DNA of 64,000 nt, taken from the NCBI GenBank assembly GCA_022376925.1, contig JAIOJX010000006.1, forward strand, positions 61,093,394-61,157,393, in the 5' to 3' direction. Position numbers and translations under genes: made by a program. Position 1 is the first letter of the stretch; every line of letters starts with the position of its first letter. Below are positions 47,104 through 57,750 of the stretch, piece by piece. The stretch comes from Tragulus kanchil (lineage: Eukaryota; Chordata; Mammalia; Artiodactyla; Tragulidae). The notes beneath the pieces were generated by a model, which saw only the letters and a list, made by a program, of their open reading frames with translations, did not search any database and was not told where the DNA came from.

Positions 47104-47550
47104 GCCTGCCACTTGAAGATTCCTGTGACAGGAGAAGGGGATCACAGACCAGGCCAGAGCCTCTTAGAGTGCCCACCCCCAGCAAGACAACTTCCGTGCA
47201 ACACTAGGGACTCCTTCACCGTTTCACAAGAAAGGCATAAGCCCAACCTCCTGGCCACCATCACTTCCATTAGGATTTTTGGTGGTTGTCCTCAATAGCC
47301 TTTTCCTTTCTGCTTTCTTTCAACAACATGGGAATCTATATCCACAATCTGATAATAAAGACAGAGATCATGAACCTACTAGCAGAGCCTGGGACCCCTA
47401 TAAAAATGAAGAAAAAACTAGTGATGATGAGAGTTCCGTCAGTCACTCGAGGTCAAGACCTCAAGAAACAAGACTGTATCCCACACTGCCCCCCTGCCTT
47501 TGAAGAGATCACAGGGAAGTCATAGGGGGAAAGGCATTGGGGTCATCTTG
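47104..47550 (+). pseudogene. Unassigned segment in gag position
   Basis: Lies between leader and pol, where gag and protease should be, but is only about 450 bp instead of the roughly 2.5 kb expected. Frames of 74-79 codons (47279-47503, 47286-47525) include an acidic/serine-rich stretch (KTSDDESSVSHSRS), which might be a leftover of a gag interdomain region. I cannot identify matrix, capsid, Cys-His box or protease DTG motifs. Best read as the scar of a large internal deletion. Confidence 0.3.
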
Positions 47551-49956
47551 GAGAGGGAGAACCTATCCCGAAGACCCTTGAGGGTCTTCAGCATCTTTCA
47601 CGGGCCCAACCCAAATTTTTCCTGTAAACGTTAACCCAATGGAAGATACACCCACAATCCTAGAGGCCACTGCCCACAAAGTCCCTCCGATACAATGGAG
47701 ACCTGGACCCCCAATATGGGTGGAACAGTGGCCTCTTCCATCTGCTAAGTTACAAGCCCTGAAAGACATCATAGCTGAACAGCTAGAATTGGGACATATA
47801 CACCCTTCTACTAGTCCATGGAACACCTCAATATTTGTTATTAAAAAGTCTTCAGGAAAATGGAGAATGTTACACGATCTTAGAAAATTTAATGAGAGGA
47901 TGATTATACAAGGAACCCCCTTGAGGGGATTGCCCTGGATGGCTGCCATCCCTAGTGATCTATACATTATGGCAATAGACATTAAAGATTGCTTCTTTTC
48001 CAAACCTTTAAACCCCCACGATTGTGAGAAGTTCGCTTTTTCGGTACCCTCCACTAATTTTGAGGGATCCAATGAATGCTTCGAGTGGACAGTCTTGCCA
48101 CAAGGAATAGCCAATAGTCCCTGCTTCTGCCAAAACTATGTAAAAGAGCTTCTCCAACCGGTCAGACAATTGATAGATGTTAAATTATACATATATATAT
48201 AGATGGCATTATTGTAGGGGCCCCAACTACAACACAACTGACTGAAGCTTACACGGTTTTACAAAGATGTCTCATAGAAGGAAAACTGCATATATCCTCT
48301 GATAAGATCCAAACCATCCCACCCTTTAAAACTTGGGGCTCTCACCTATTCTTGGAGGGGATGCACCCCTTGAAACCTCAATTACATATTCAAGAATCCT
48401 ATTCCCTGACTGGTTTACAACAGATACTAGGAGAGCTCAATTGGCTCCGACCCTGGATTCCTATCTCAACTGGCCAACTCCTGCCCCTCTTTGAATTATT
48501 AAAAGATAAACAGCCCCATGATGAAATTTTCCTCTCGCCCTCTCACAAACAAATTTTTAAAAATGTTCAAAAGGCGCTTGATGAAGCTCAACTTGCCTGA
48601 TATGACCCTACAGAGAGTTTACAGTTGTGGGTTCTGCCTACCCCGACAATACTTATGGCAATCCTAATACAAAAAGAGAGGCCTCTACAATGGATTCACA
48701 TCTCCTTGGGAACTATGCCCACCTAGACCAAATGGCTGACAATACAAAAAATTGGATGGTGAGAGGGAGAACCTATCCAAGACCCTTGAGGGTCTTCAGC
48801 ATCTTTCACGGGCCCAACCCAAATTTTTCCTGTAAACGTTAACCCAATGGAAGATACACCCACAATCCTAGAGGCCACTGCCCACAAAGTCCCTCCGATA
48901 CAATGGAGACCTGGACCCCCAATATGGGTGGAACAGTGGCCTCTTCCATCTGCTAAGTTACAAGCCCTGAAAGACATCATAGCTGAACAGCTAGAATTGG
49001 GACATATACACCCTTCTACTAGTCCATGGAACACCTCAATATTTGTTATTAAAAAGTCTTCAGGAAAATGGAGAATGTTACACGATCTTAGAAAATTTAA
49101 TGAGAGGATGATTATACAAGGAACCCCCTTGAGGGGATTGCCCTGGATGGCTGCCATCCCTAGTGATCTATACATTATGGCAATAGACATTAAAGATTGC
49201 TTCTTTTCCAAACCTTTAAACCCCCACGATTGTGAGAAGTTCGCTTTTTCGGTACCCTCCACTAATTTTGAGGGATCCAATGAATGCTTCGAGTGGACAG
49301 TCTTGCCACAAGGAATAGCCAATAGTCCCTGCTTCTGCCAAAACTATGTAAAAGAGCTTCTCCAACCGGTCAGACAATTGATAGATGTTAAATTATACAT
49401 ATATATATAGATGGCATTATTGTAGGGGCCCCAACTACAACACAACTGACTGAAGCTTACACGGTTTTACAAAGATGTCTCATAGAAGGAAAACTGCATA
49501 TATCCTCTGATAAGATCCAAACCATCCCACCCTTTAAAACTTGGGGCTCTCACCTATTCTTGGAGGATGCACCCCTTGAAACCTCAATTACATATTCAAG
49601 AATCCTATTCCCTGACTGGTTTACAACAGATACTAGGAGAGCTCAATTGGCTCCGACCCTGGATTCCTATCTCAACTGGCCAACTCCTGCCCCTCTTTGA
49701 ATTATTAAAAGATAAACAGCCCCATGATGAAATTTTCCTCTCGCCCTCTCACAAACAAATTTTTAAAAATGTTCAAAAGGCGCTTGATGAAGCTCAACTT
49801 GCCTGATATGACCCTACAGAGAGTTTACAGTTGTGGGTTCTGCCTACCCCGACAATACTTATGGCAATCCTAATACAAAAAGAGAGGCCTCTACAATGGA
49901 TTCACATCTCCTTGGGAACTATGCCCACCTAGACCAAATGGCTGACAATACAAAAG
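47551..49956. repeat. Direct duplication N, units 47551-48750 and 48761-49956
   Basis: Offset 1210 bp falling to 1205 bp. Differences: ATCCCGAAG versus ATCCAAG at the left edge and GGAGGGGATGC versus GGAGGATGC near 48355/49563. Both copies share the same inactivating changes in RT, as expected if they are one locus read twice. Confidence 0.95.
47639..48600 (+). pseudogene. pol: Betaretroviral-type pol: reverse transcriptase, defective
   Basis: RT copies retroviral RNA into DNA. The 187-codon frame at 47639-48202 shows the class II start (W..P.WVEQWPLP), SPWNTSIFVIKK, the first catalytic Asp in AIDIKDCFF, and the LPQG motif. Just after, a TA-rich expansion shifts the frame into a stop, and the active-site box that should read Y-I-D-D has its last Asp changed to Gly (GGC). 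The thumb/connection part resumes at 48352-48600 with LGELNWLRPW. The 183-codon minus frame antisense to it is a shadow. Copy at 48847-49806 with the same lesions. Catalytically dead. Confidence 0.88.
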
Positions 49957-50096
49957 GGGAGAGAAACTGCAGTTTGCTGCTATGCGTGAGAGCCCGCTAA
50001 GATCGTTATCCCTCATAGGTTGTCTGATTTTGAATGGGTCCGAAAAAACAACGGAAGAATAGCCATAGCCCTAGAGGGATTTCTTGGCACCCTTGA

Positions 50097-50590
50097 TTGC
50101 CACTACGGGCCTCAAAAATGGGTCGCCTCTTTTGGTCACCTAGATTGGACAACCCCCAATTATTCCTCTTCAAACCCATACCAGAGGCCCTTAATGTCTT
50201 TACAGATGGAGGAAAAGCTGGAGCTGCAGTTATCATCTTCCAACATCCCCATTTGCCTGGACATAACATACAGAAATATTTCAAGCCTTGTGAGGGGTCT
50301 GCACAATTCAAAAAACTGCATGCTATCATCCTAACACTTACAAAAGTTTCTGAACCAATGAATCTATTCACTGACAGTCTCTATGTAAAAAAATCTGCTC
50401 CCTGGACTACCCAATTCTCCCATACACCTAGATAACAACCCAGTCAATCCCCTCATGATACAAGCCCACACCCTATTATCCGAAAGGACTCAACCCATTT
50501 ACCTACACCACCTTAGGGGACACCAAAGTCTACCTGGAGTATCTTCAACGGGAAATTCCTTAGCTGACAAGATGGCTTTCTATAAAATTC
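50097..50590 (+). pseudogene. pol: pol: RNase H domain, defective
   Basis: RNase H removes the RNA strand during reverse transcription. The frame 50097-50435 contains NVFTDGGKAG (first catalytic Asp), then AQFKKLHAI where the family's second acidic residue (Glu in an AQ..EL pattern) is Lys, and LFTDSLYV (third Asp). After a stop and frame change, 50455 onward gives HHLRGHQSLPGVSSTGNSLAD, the C-terminal end with its conserved Asp. One missing acidic residue plus a frameshift make it inactive. Copy at 51235-51728. Confidence 0.8.
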
Positions 50591-51030
50591 AAGTACATAA
50601 TCTGCAAGATGCCCATGACCTTCACGATTTAACCCATATCAACTGGAGAGGGTTACATAAAAAATTCTTGCAAATCCACATCAAAGATTTAAAGAAAATT
50701 GTACATACTTGCGAGTCTTGCCTCCCTCACTTACAAGTTCCTCCTTACAGTCACCAGGAGTAAACCCTCGAGGACTAAGGCCTTATATATATTGTGGCAG
50801 ACAGATGTCACTCACTTTTCCCCCTTTGGAAAATGCAAGTACATCTTTGTATCCATTGATACTTATTCCCATGCCTGCTGGGCCACAGCCCATACAGAAG
50901 AAAAAACAAAACATGCCCTGAGTCATTTTTTACAAGGCTTTGCAACCCTGGGTCTACCTTATCAGATAAAAACAGACAATTGTCCCTGCTTTGTTAGCAA
51001 ACATTTACAAAACTTCTTTCAACAATGGCA
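50591..51030 (+). pseudogene. pol: pol: integrase zinc-binding and core part (first assembled copy)
   Basis: Integrase joins viral DNA to the host chromosome. The His-His-Cys-Cys zinc region (HDLHDLTHINW to HTCESC) is in the 50455-50763 frame. The core starts in another frame (50699 on) with the first Asp in WQTDVTHF and the second in KTDNCPCF. This copy ends where the duplication joint begins, so the catalytic Glu is only in the second copy. Confidence 0.85.
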
Positions 51031-51719
51031 TTGGGGACACATACAAATCCTATGGGAGAGAACTATCCCCCTAGACCAAATGGCTGACAATACAAAAGGG
51101 AGAGAAACTGCAGTTTGCTATGCGTGAGAGCCCGCTAAGATCGTTATCCCTCATAGGTTGTCTGATTTTGAATGGGTCCGAAAAAACAACGGAAGAATAG
51201 CCATAGCCCTAGAGGGATTTCTTGGCACCCTTGACTGCCACTACGGGCCTCAAAAATGGGTCGCCTCTTTTGGTCACCTAGATTGGACAACCCCCAATTA
51301 TTCCTCTTCAAACCCATACCAGAGGCCCTTAATGTCTTTACAGATGGAGGAAAAGCTGGAGCTGCAGTTATCATCTTCCAACATCCCCATTTGCCTGGAC
51401 ATAACATACAGAAATATTTCAAGCCTTGTGAGGGGTCTGCACAATTCAAAAAACTGCATGCTATCATCCTAACACTTACAAAAGTTTCTGAACCAATGAA
51501 TCTATTCACTGACAGTCTCTATGTAAAAAAATCTGCTCCCTGGACTACCCAATTCTCCCATACACCTAGATAACAACCCAGTCAATCCCCTCATGATACA
51601 AGCCCACACCCTATTATCCGAAAGGACTCAACCCATTTACCTACACCACCTTAGGGGACACCAAAGTCTACCTGGAGTATCTTCAACGGGAAATTCCTTA
51701 GCTGACAAGATGGCTTTCT

Positions 51720-52564
51720 ATAAAATTCAAGTACATAATCTGCAAGATGCCCATGACCTTCACGATTTAACCCATATCAACTGGAGAGGGTTACATAAAA
51801 AATTCTTGCAAATCCACATCAAAGATTTAAAGAAAATTGTACATACTTGCGAGTCTTGCCTCCCTCACTTACAAGTTCCTCCCTTACAGTCACCAGGAGT
51901 AAACCCTCGAGGACTAAGGCCTTATATATATTGTGGCAGACAGATGTCACTCACTTTTCCCCCTTTGGAAAATGCAAGTACATCTTTGTATCCATTGATA
52001 CTTATTCCCATGCCTGCTGGGCCACAGCCCATACAGAAGAAAAAACAAAACATGCCCTGAGTCATTTTTTACAAGGCTTTGCAACCCTGGGTCTACCTTA
52101 TCAGATAAAAACAGACAATTGTCCCTGCTTTGTTAGCAAACATTTACAAAACTTCTTTCAACAATGGCACATTCGCCACACCACCAGGATCCAATACAGC
52201 CCTCAAGGACAGGCCATAATTGAACGTCGTCATCAAAACTTGAAGGCCCAATTACAAAAACAAAAAGGGGGAATAAGCCCTCACCAGCAACTTGGAATGA
52301 CACTCTTTACTATAAACATTCTAAATTAAAAAAAAAAAAAATGAACTGATGTCACCCTTTCAAAAACACTGGTCCAACCAAGAAATAAAACCTGAAATAC
52401 AAGTGAGATGGAAGGACCCCATCACTGGCCAACGGAAGGGGCCTGATCTGCTCCTTACAATGGGGAGAGGATTTGGGTGCATATTCCCCATTGGGGAACC
52501 CAGCCCTATATGGGTACCAGCGAGAAATCTTAAATTTATGCCACGAAACAGGGATCAAACCTAA
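51720..52564 (+). pseudogene. pol: pol: integrase, most complete copy
   Basis: Second assembled copy, which continues beyond the duplicated part. In the frame 51847-52329 the core shows WQTDVTHF, KTDNCPCF and the Glu in SPQGQAIIERRH, so all three acidic positions (D, D, E) exist, with Cys where KTDNGP usually has Gly. The zinc-binding part is in a different frame. The C-terminal DNA-binding part is in a third frame at 52349-52564 (VRWKDPITGQ, IWVPARNLK), separated by an A run. Frame breaks preclude a working protein. The C-terminal part recurs at 53455-53670 through duplication P. Confidence 0.87.
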
Positions 52565-52631
52565 GAATCTGCCACAGATAAAATAAATGACCATATATCA
52601 AGCCCAAGAACAGAAAGTTCCTGAGGCATCT

Positions 52632-52644
52632 CTCTCTTTTTCAG
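52632..52644 (+). promoter_or_regulatory. Candidate env splice acceptor
   Basis: CTCTCTCTTTTTCAG, a strong polypyrimidine tract followed by AG at about 52643-52644, located just after the integrase stop and before the env-region frames. It fits the acceptor partner of the leader donor at 45632. Copy at about 53738-53750. Confidence 0.55.
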
Positions 52645-53142
52645 GCCAAGGATGTGGCAACCCTGGTGAACTCTGCTTCTAGTAATCACTGGACTGCTCA
52701 TTGTCTCTTTGCTGGTGACCATCGTTGCTGTAGCCATACAGACCTTCTTGGACTCCCTAGAGACCCACTCTAATACCACACTAGGCCACTAACCATGAGG
52801 ATGATATTGATCCTCTTTGAGCTCTATCTTTCTATAGCTCTGGTGACTGGAGAGCTATTATGGGGACTCGTGGTCAATCCAGGGATCTTACGGTCCCTGA
52901 GTTGGAAGACTATGCCACAAGCCTATCATTGTCCCAGCCATTTTTCCCCGGAGGGGAGGCATTGGCCCTGGCTTGAGACAAAGATAATTAATGCATCCAA
53001 CATTAATGTAAACTTAATAGACATTTATAGACAGTTACAACAAAAAATAATTATGCTTGCTGAGGTCCTAGAAGATGAGTCCCATGTTGGGCAAAACCCC
53101 TGGATCAATCTGGCCCTCCAAGAAATCACTCGAGACATATAA
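52645..53142 (+). pseudogene. Reduced env region with two small frames
   Basis: Where env (about 1.8 kb in betaretroviruses) is expected there are only 500 bp before the non-coding stretch leading to the PPT. First comes a segment rich in hydrophobic residues (LLLVITGLLIVSLLVTIVAV) but preceded by an in-frame stop. Then a 115-codon frame, 52795-53142, begins with a signal-peptide-like MRMILILFELYLSIALVTG and continues with a Trp-containing segment and one NAS glycosylation site. I infer an env remnant with internal deletion; the likeness of its start to a betaretroviral Env N terminus is weak and from memory of the pattern only. In the second copy (53901-54246) two small indels close the frame. 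No transmembrane-subunit or fusion-peptide region is seen. Confidence 0.45.
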
Positions 53143-54442
53143 TGAGTTCTACAAATAAAAAACGCTCTAAAGACTCCATCCAGCCCCCATAAGACGGCTG
53201 GTTAGCCAATGACGGGTAAGATCCTCAGAGGAGGACAACCTAAGACAGGCACAGCCATTGGGGGAAGGGGGCTGACAAGGCTAGAGGCTGGCCGCCTCTT
53301 AGCTCTATGCCTTGCCTCATCAAGAGCCTCTTAATTTTAAAATAAAAGAGGGGGAGATGTGGCCCTAAATGAAAGAGGGCCGTTGCAAGTGTAAGGAAGA
53401 GAAATTGAAACACTCTTTACTATAAACATTCTAAATTAAAAAAAAAATGAACTGATGTCACCCTTTCAAAAACACTGGTCCAACCAAGAAATAAAACCTG
53501 AAATACAAGTGAGATGGAAGGACCCCATCACTGGCCAACGGAAGGGGCCTGATCTGCTCCTTACAATGGGGAGAGGATTTGGGTGCATATTCCCCATTGG
53601 GGAACCCAGCCCTATATGGGTACCAGCGAGAAATCTTAAATTTATGCCACGAAACAGGGATCAAACCTAAGAATCTGCCACAGATAAAATAAATGACCAT
53701 ATATCAAGCCCAAGAACAGAAAGTTCCTGAGGCATCTCTCTCTTTTTCAGGCCAAGGATGTGGCAACCCTGGTGAACTCTGCTTCTAGTAATCACTGGAC
53801 TGCTCATTGTCTCTTTGCTGGTGACCATCGTTGCTGTAGCCATACAGACCTTCTTGGACTCCCTAGAGACCCACTCTAATACCACACTAGGCCACTAACC
53901 ATGAGGATGATATTGATCCTCTTTGAGCTCTATCTTTCTATAGCTCTGGTGACTGGAGAGCTATTATGGGGACTCGTGGTCAATCCAGGGATCTTACGGT
54001 CCCTGAGTTGGAAGACTATGCCACAAGCCTATCATTGTCCCAGCCATTTTCCCCGGAGGGAGGCATTGGCCCTGGCTTGAGACAAAGATAATTAATGCAT
54101 CCAACATTAATGTAAACTTAATAGACATTTATAGACAGTTACAACAAAAAATAATTATGCTTGCTGAGGTCCTAGAAGATGAGTCCCATGTTGGGCAAAA
54201 CCCCTGGATCAATCTGGCCCTCCAAGAAATCACTCGAGACATATAATGAGTTCTACAAATAAAAAACGCTCTAAAGACTCCATCCAGCCCCCATAAGACG
54301 GCTGGTTAGCCAATGACGGGTAAGATCCTCAGAGGAGGACAACCTAAGACAGGCACAGCCATTGGGGGAAGGGGGCTGACAAGGCTAGAGGCTGGCCGCC
54401 TCTTAGCTCTATGCCTTGCCTCATCAAGAGCCTCTTAATTTT

Positions 54443-54461
54443 AAAATAAAAGAGGGGGAGA
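54443..54461 (+). promoter_or_regulatory. Polypurine tract
   Basis: AAAATAAAAGAGGGGGAGA directly before the TG of the 3' LTR at 54462; the plus-strand primer site of retroviral reverse transcription. Copy from duplication P at about 53339-53357. Confidence 0.85.
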
Positions 54462-54824
54462 TGTGGGGCCCTAAATGAAAGAGGGCCGTTGCAAGTGTAA
54501 GGAAGAGATGAGGGCGTGATCTAAGCTGTTGCAAGCATAAGGAAGGAAGAGACGAGGGCGTGATCTATGCATGATTGCTTGACCTTTAGCTTGATTGGTT
54601 TAACTATAGGAAATCCCTTAGGAAACCCTCTTCACTTGCCAATATAAGCTGCAAGTCTTCACTAATAAAACGGAACTACTTTGATGGAACCCCTGTTGCT
54701 TCTGATTATCTCTCGCTCGCCGAGGGGCTGGGTTGGCGGAGAGCAGGCTCACCCCTCGTCAATCTTCCCATGACTTGGTGATGGGCAATCCCGCTGCTAT
54801 TTCTCCTCTGCAGGCTGGCCCTGC
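54462..54824 (+). mobile_element. Provirus 3' LTR
   Basis: Starts TGTGGGGCCC after the PPT and reaches CCCTGCA at 54824. The U3 has a partial tandem duplication: GTTGCAAGTGTAAGGAAGAG...GGGCGTGATCTA at 54488 and a related GTTGCAAGCATAAGGAAGGA...GGGCGTGATCTA at 54528. TATA-like AATATAAG at 54641, AATAAA at 54664. Aligned by hand to the 5' LTR it has about 27 differences in roughly 310 bp, far more than expected if both ends were equally old and unconverted. Confidence 0.87.
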
Positions 54825-54965
54825 AGAAGCTGGCGCCCAAAGTGGGGCTTGAAAGAGGAAGGTGACTCACCGCGCGGCTTTGAAAAAGAAGCGACGAATT
54901 GCCTTTGAGAAGCTCCACCGACGGGCAATCCCACCAACGTTTCTCCTCTGCAGGCTGGCTCCGCA
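54825..54965 (+). mobile_element. PBS, leader piece and second U5 end after the 3' LTR
   Basis: Immediately after the 3' LTR come GAAGC, a PBS TGGCGCCCAAAGTGGGGC (54831-54848) and about 70 bp of leader to AGCTCCA at 54917, then a 45-48 bp second U5 end (ACGGGCAATCCC...GGCTGGCTCCGCA) ending at 54965. The same arrangement, with a longer leader piece and the U5 end joined at nearly the same LTR position, is present in the element at 36125-36770. Flanking DNA from 54966 is unrelated. Confidence 0.82.
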
Positions 54966-55520
54966 ACTAATAATTCACATTCCTCGAAAGCATTCCAGAA
55001 TATACCAGGCTCATTAACTAAACTTATAAAGAACATTTTCTCATGATGATACTTTAAAAAGACTACTCATCATAAGATGTGTGTTATTAGCTTTGAATAA
55101 GAATAATCAGAATTGCATTATCATTAAAGATGACTACTACACAAAAGATTGCTATTTAATTTTCTTGAAAAGCAAACCAACATTGGAATATAAAGTCTAG
55201 AGATGGTTAGACTTAAATAGAATACAAAATACCTTGTAAAATTATATTCATAACTTTTTCATGATATTAACTATGCCATGACAGCTAAAGTCTGAGATGA
55301 GCTTTGATGCATAATTGTCTAAAATTTAGCCTATACCATGTATGGACAGGCAAGAACTTATGTACCTCTTAATCGCAGTGTGAGACTTACTAATCAATAG
55401 GCTTTTAATGAGAATGACTTTGAAAACCAGTGATTAGACTTAAGAAGAACATAAAGTTGCTATGAGTTTTTGCATCTTCTGAAAGGGATTAAAGATATAT
55501 AAGGTAAATTTGTGGCCTAG
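54966..55520. other. Intergenic, no recognised gene
   Basis: AT-rich sequence to the right of the provirus. It does not continue the L1 that the provirus interrupts on the left. No repeat or gene recognised. Confidence 0.5.
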
Positions 55521-57750
55521 CAGAAGACACCTCTTTTTCTCCTTCTTTGACAGGGATGGTTTTCACACATTAAATCTTTAATCTTCTAACATAAAAAATA
55601 TTTTCATAATTTTGTAATCAGATGATGGTCCTATTTTACATCTCTCTAGCTTTACTTCATATATCTCATTATTTAAAAGAACTTCAAGTTTATATATCTA
55701 CACCCTTTTAGAGGGTTCTAATTGCTTGGATAGGCTTTTTGTTTACATATATGATTTTGGTTATGGTGAATCAGTTTGTGTATCAGGAGAGAGGAGTGAG
55801 GTTGAAGAAAGTGGGGCAGGTAGAAGAAAGAAAAAGAGGTTACCGTGCTATTTGACACCAAGTGTTGTGAATGGATGCCATGATCTTAGTTTTTGAAGGT
55901 TTATATTTAAGCCAGCTTTTTCTCTCTTCTTTTTCTCTTCTTTTTCATTTTCATAAAAATGCACTTTAGAAAAATCTGCATCCACGATTGCTCTGCCTGG
56001 CAAGGATCTCCTTCAAAATTTATGGAGAAATGAAAAGCTTTACAGACAAGTGAAATTTAAGAGAATTTAGGACCACCAAACCAAACTTGCAACAAATGTT
56101 AAAGCCAATTATATAGTCAGCAAATACAAGAGAAGAAAAAGATTTAGAAAACAAACCCCAAACATTTAATAAGATGACAACAGGAGTATTTGTATCAATA
56201 ATTATCTTAAATGTAAATGAATTAAACACTCTAACCAAAAGACACAGACTAGCAGAAGGGATACAAAAACAAGACCCATATATATCCTTTTATAAGAAAC
56301 CCACTTCAGATCCAAAGACACATATAGACTGAAAGTGACAGGATGGAAAAGTATATTCCATGCGAATGGAAATCAAAAGAAAGCTGGAGTAGCAATCCTC
56401 ATATCAGACAAAATAGACCTTAAAGTAAAGACTATAAGAGACAAGACATGACACTACCTAATGATCAAGGGATCAATTCTAAATTCAGACAAAACAATTA
56501 TAAATATCTATACCCAACTTAGGAGCATCTCAATACATAAGCAAACACTATCAGACAAAAGGAGAAATTGACAGTAAGAATAATAGTAGGAGACTTTAAC
56601 ACTCCACTTACACCAATGAACAGACCATCAAACAGAAGACACCTCTTTTTCTCCTTCTTTGACAGGGATGGTTTTCACACATTAAATCTTTAATCTTCTA
56701 ACATAAAAAATATTTTCATAATTTTGTAATCAGATGATGGTCCTATTTTACATCTCTCTAGCTTTACTTCATATATCTCATTATTTAAAAGAACTTCAAG
56801 TTTATATATCTACACCCTTTTAGAGGGTTCTAATTGCTTGGATAGGCTTTTTGTTTACATATATGATTTTGGTTATGGTGAATCAGTTTGTGTATCAGGA
56901 GAGAGGAGTGAGGTTGAAGAAAGTGGGGCAGGTAGAAGAAAGAAAAAGAGGTTACCGTGCTATTTGACACCAAGTGTTGTGAATGGATGCCATGATCTTA
57001 GTTTTTGAAGGTTTATATTTAAGCCAGCTTTTTCTCTCTTCTTTTTCTCTTCTTTTTCATTTTCATAAAAATGCACTTTAGAAAAATCTGCATCCACGAT
57101 TGCTCTGCCTGGCAAGGATCTCCTTCAAAATTTATGGAGAAATGAAAAGCTTTACAGACAAGTGAAATTTAAGAGAATTTAGGACCACCAAACCAAACTT
57201 GCAACAAATGTTAAAGCCAATTATATAGTCAGCAAATACAAGAGAAGAAAAAGATTTAGAAAACAAACCCCAAACATTTAATAAGATGACAACAGGAGTA
57301 TTTGTATCAATAATTATCTTAAATGTAAATGAATTAAACACTCTAACCAAAAGACACAGACTAGCAGAAGGGATACAAAAACAAGACCCATATATATCCT
57401 TTTATAAGAAACCCACTTCAGATCCAAAGACACATATAGACTGAAAGTGACAGGATGGAAAAGTATATTCCATGCGAATGGAAATCAAAAGAAAGCTGGA
57501 GTAGCAATCCTCATATCAGACAAAATAGACCTTAAAGTAAAGACTATAAGAGACAAGACATGACACTACCTAATGATCAAGGGATCAATTCTAAATTCAG
57601 ACAAAACAATTATAAATATCTATACCCAACTTAGGAGCATCTCAATACATAAGCAAACACTATCAGACAAAAGGAGAAATTGACAGTAAGAATAATAGTA
57701 GGAGACTTTAACACTCCACTTACACCAATGAACAGACCATCAAACAGAAA
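55521..57750. repeat. Direct duplication Q, units 55521-56640 and 56633-57750
   Basis: Offset 1112 bp throughout, no clear differences by eye; the joint shares AACAGAAG. It covers non-repeat DNA plus the L1 start, so the L1 ORF1/ORF2 boundary occurs twice in a row. Confidence 0.95.

Larger units (their letters stand above)
49927..52169. repeat. Direct duplication O, units 49927-51030 and 51069-52169
   Basis: Offset 1142 bp falling to 1138 bp, as the left unit has an extra GC near 49980. The 38-bp spacer 51031-51068 contains a garbled version of the sequence before 49927 (GGGAACTATGCCCACCTAGACC, seen as GAACTATCCCCCTAGACC). One C-run indel (50744 versus 51882) moves integrase pieces between frames. 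Confidence 0.95.
52301..54508. repeat. Direct duplication P, units 52301-53402 and 53411-54508
   Basis: Offset 1110 bp falling to 1106 bp. The first unit ends about 45 bp inside the 3' LTR, so the PPT and LTR start appear at 53358 and again at 54462. Indels in homopolymers (A run at 52329/53438, T and G runs near 52946/54052, GTGGCCC versus GTGGGGCCC) decide whether the small env-region frame is open. Confidence 0.95.
45164..54965 (+). mobile_element. Class II (betaretrovirus-like) endogenous provirus, defective
   Basis: Order on plus strand: 5' LTR, Lys1,2-type PBS, leader, a short unassigned gag-position segment, pol (RT, RNase H, integrase), reduced env region, polypurine tract, 3' LTR with an extra PBS-leader-U5 piece. 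The span of 9.8 kb contains four false duplications (M, N, O, P); without them the element is about 5.2 kb. Most of gag and any recognisable protease are missing, pol is frameshifted, and env is only a remnant. The insertion cuts the antisense L1 at its ORF1 end. There is no matching target duplication (CTGTAA left, ACTAAT right) and the rest of that L1 is not found on the right. No replication capacity is expected. Confidence 0.9.

Noticed and set aside
47563..49322. 183- and 199-codon minus-strand frames opposite the ERV RT
   Set aside because: The plus strand of the same bases encodes recognisable RT motifs; the minus frames have none and are shadows.
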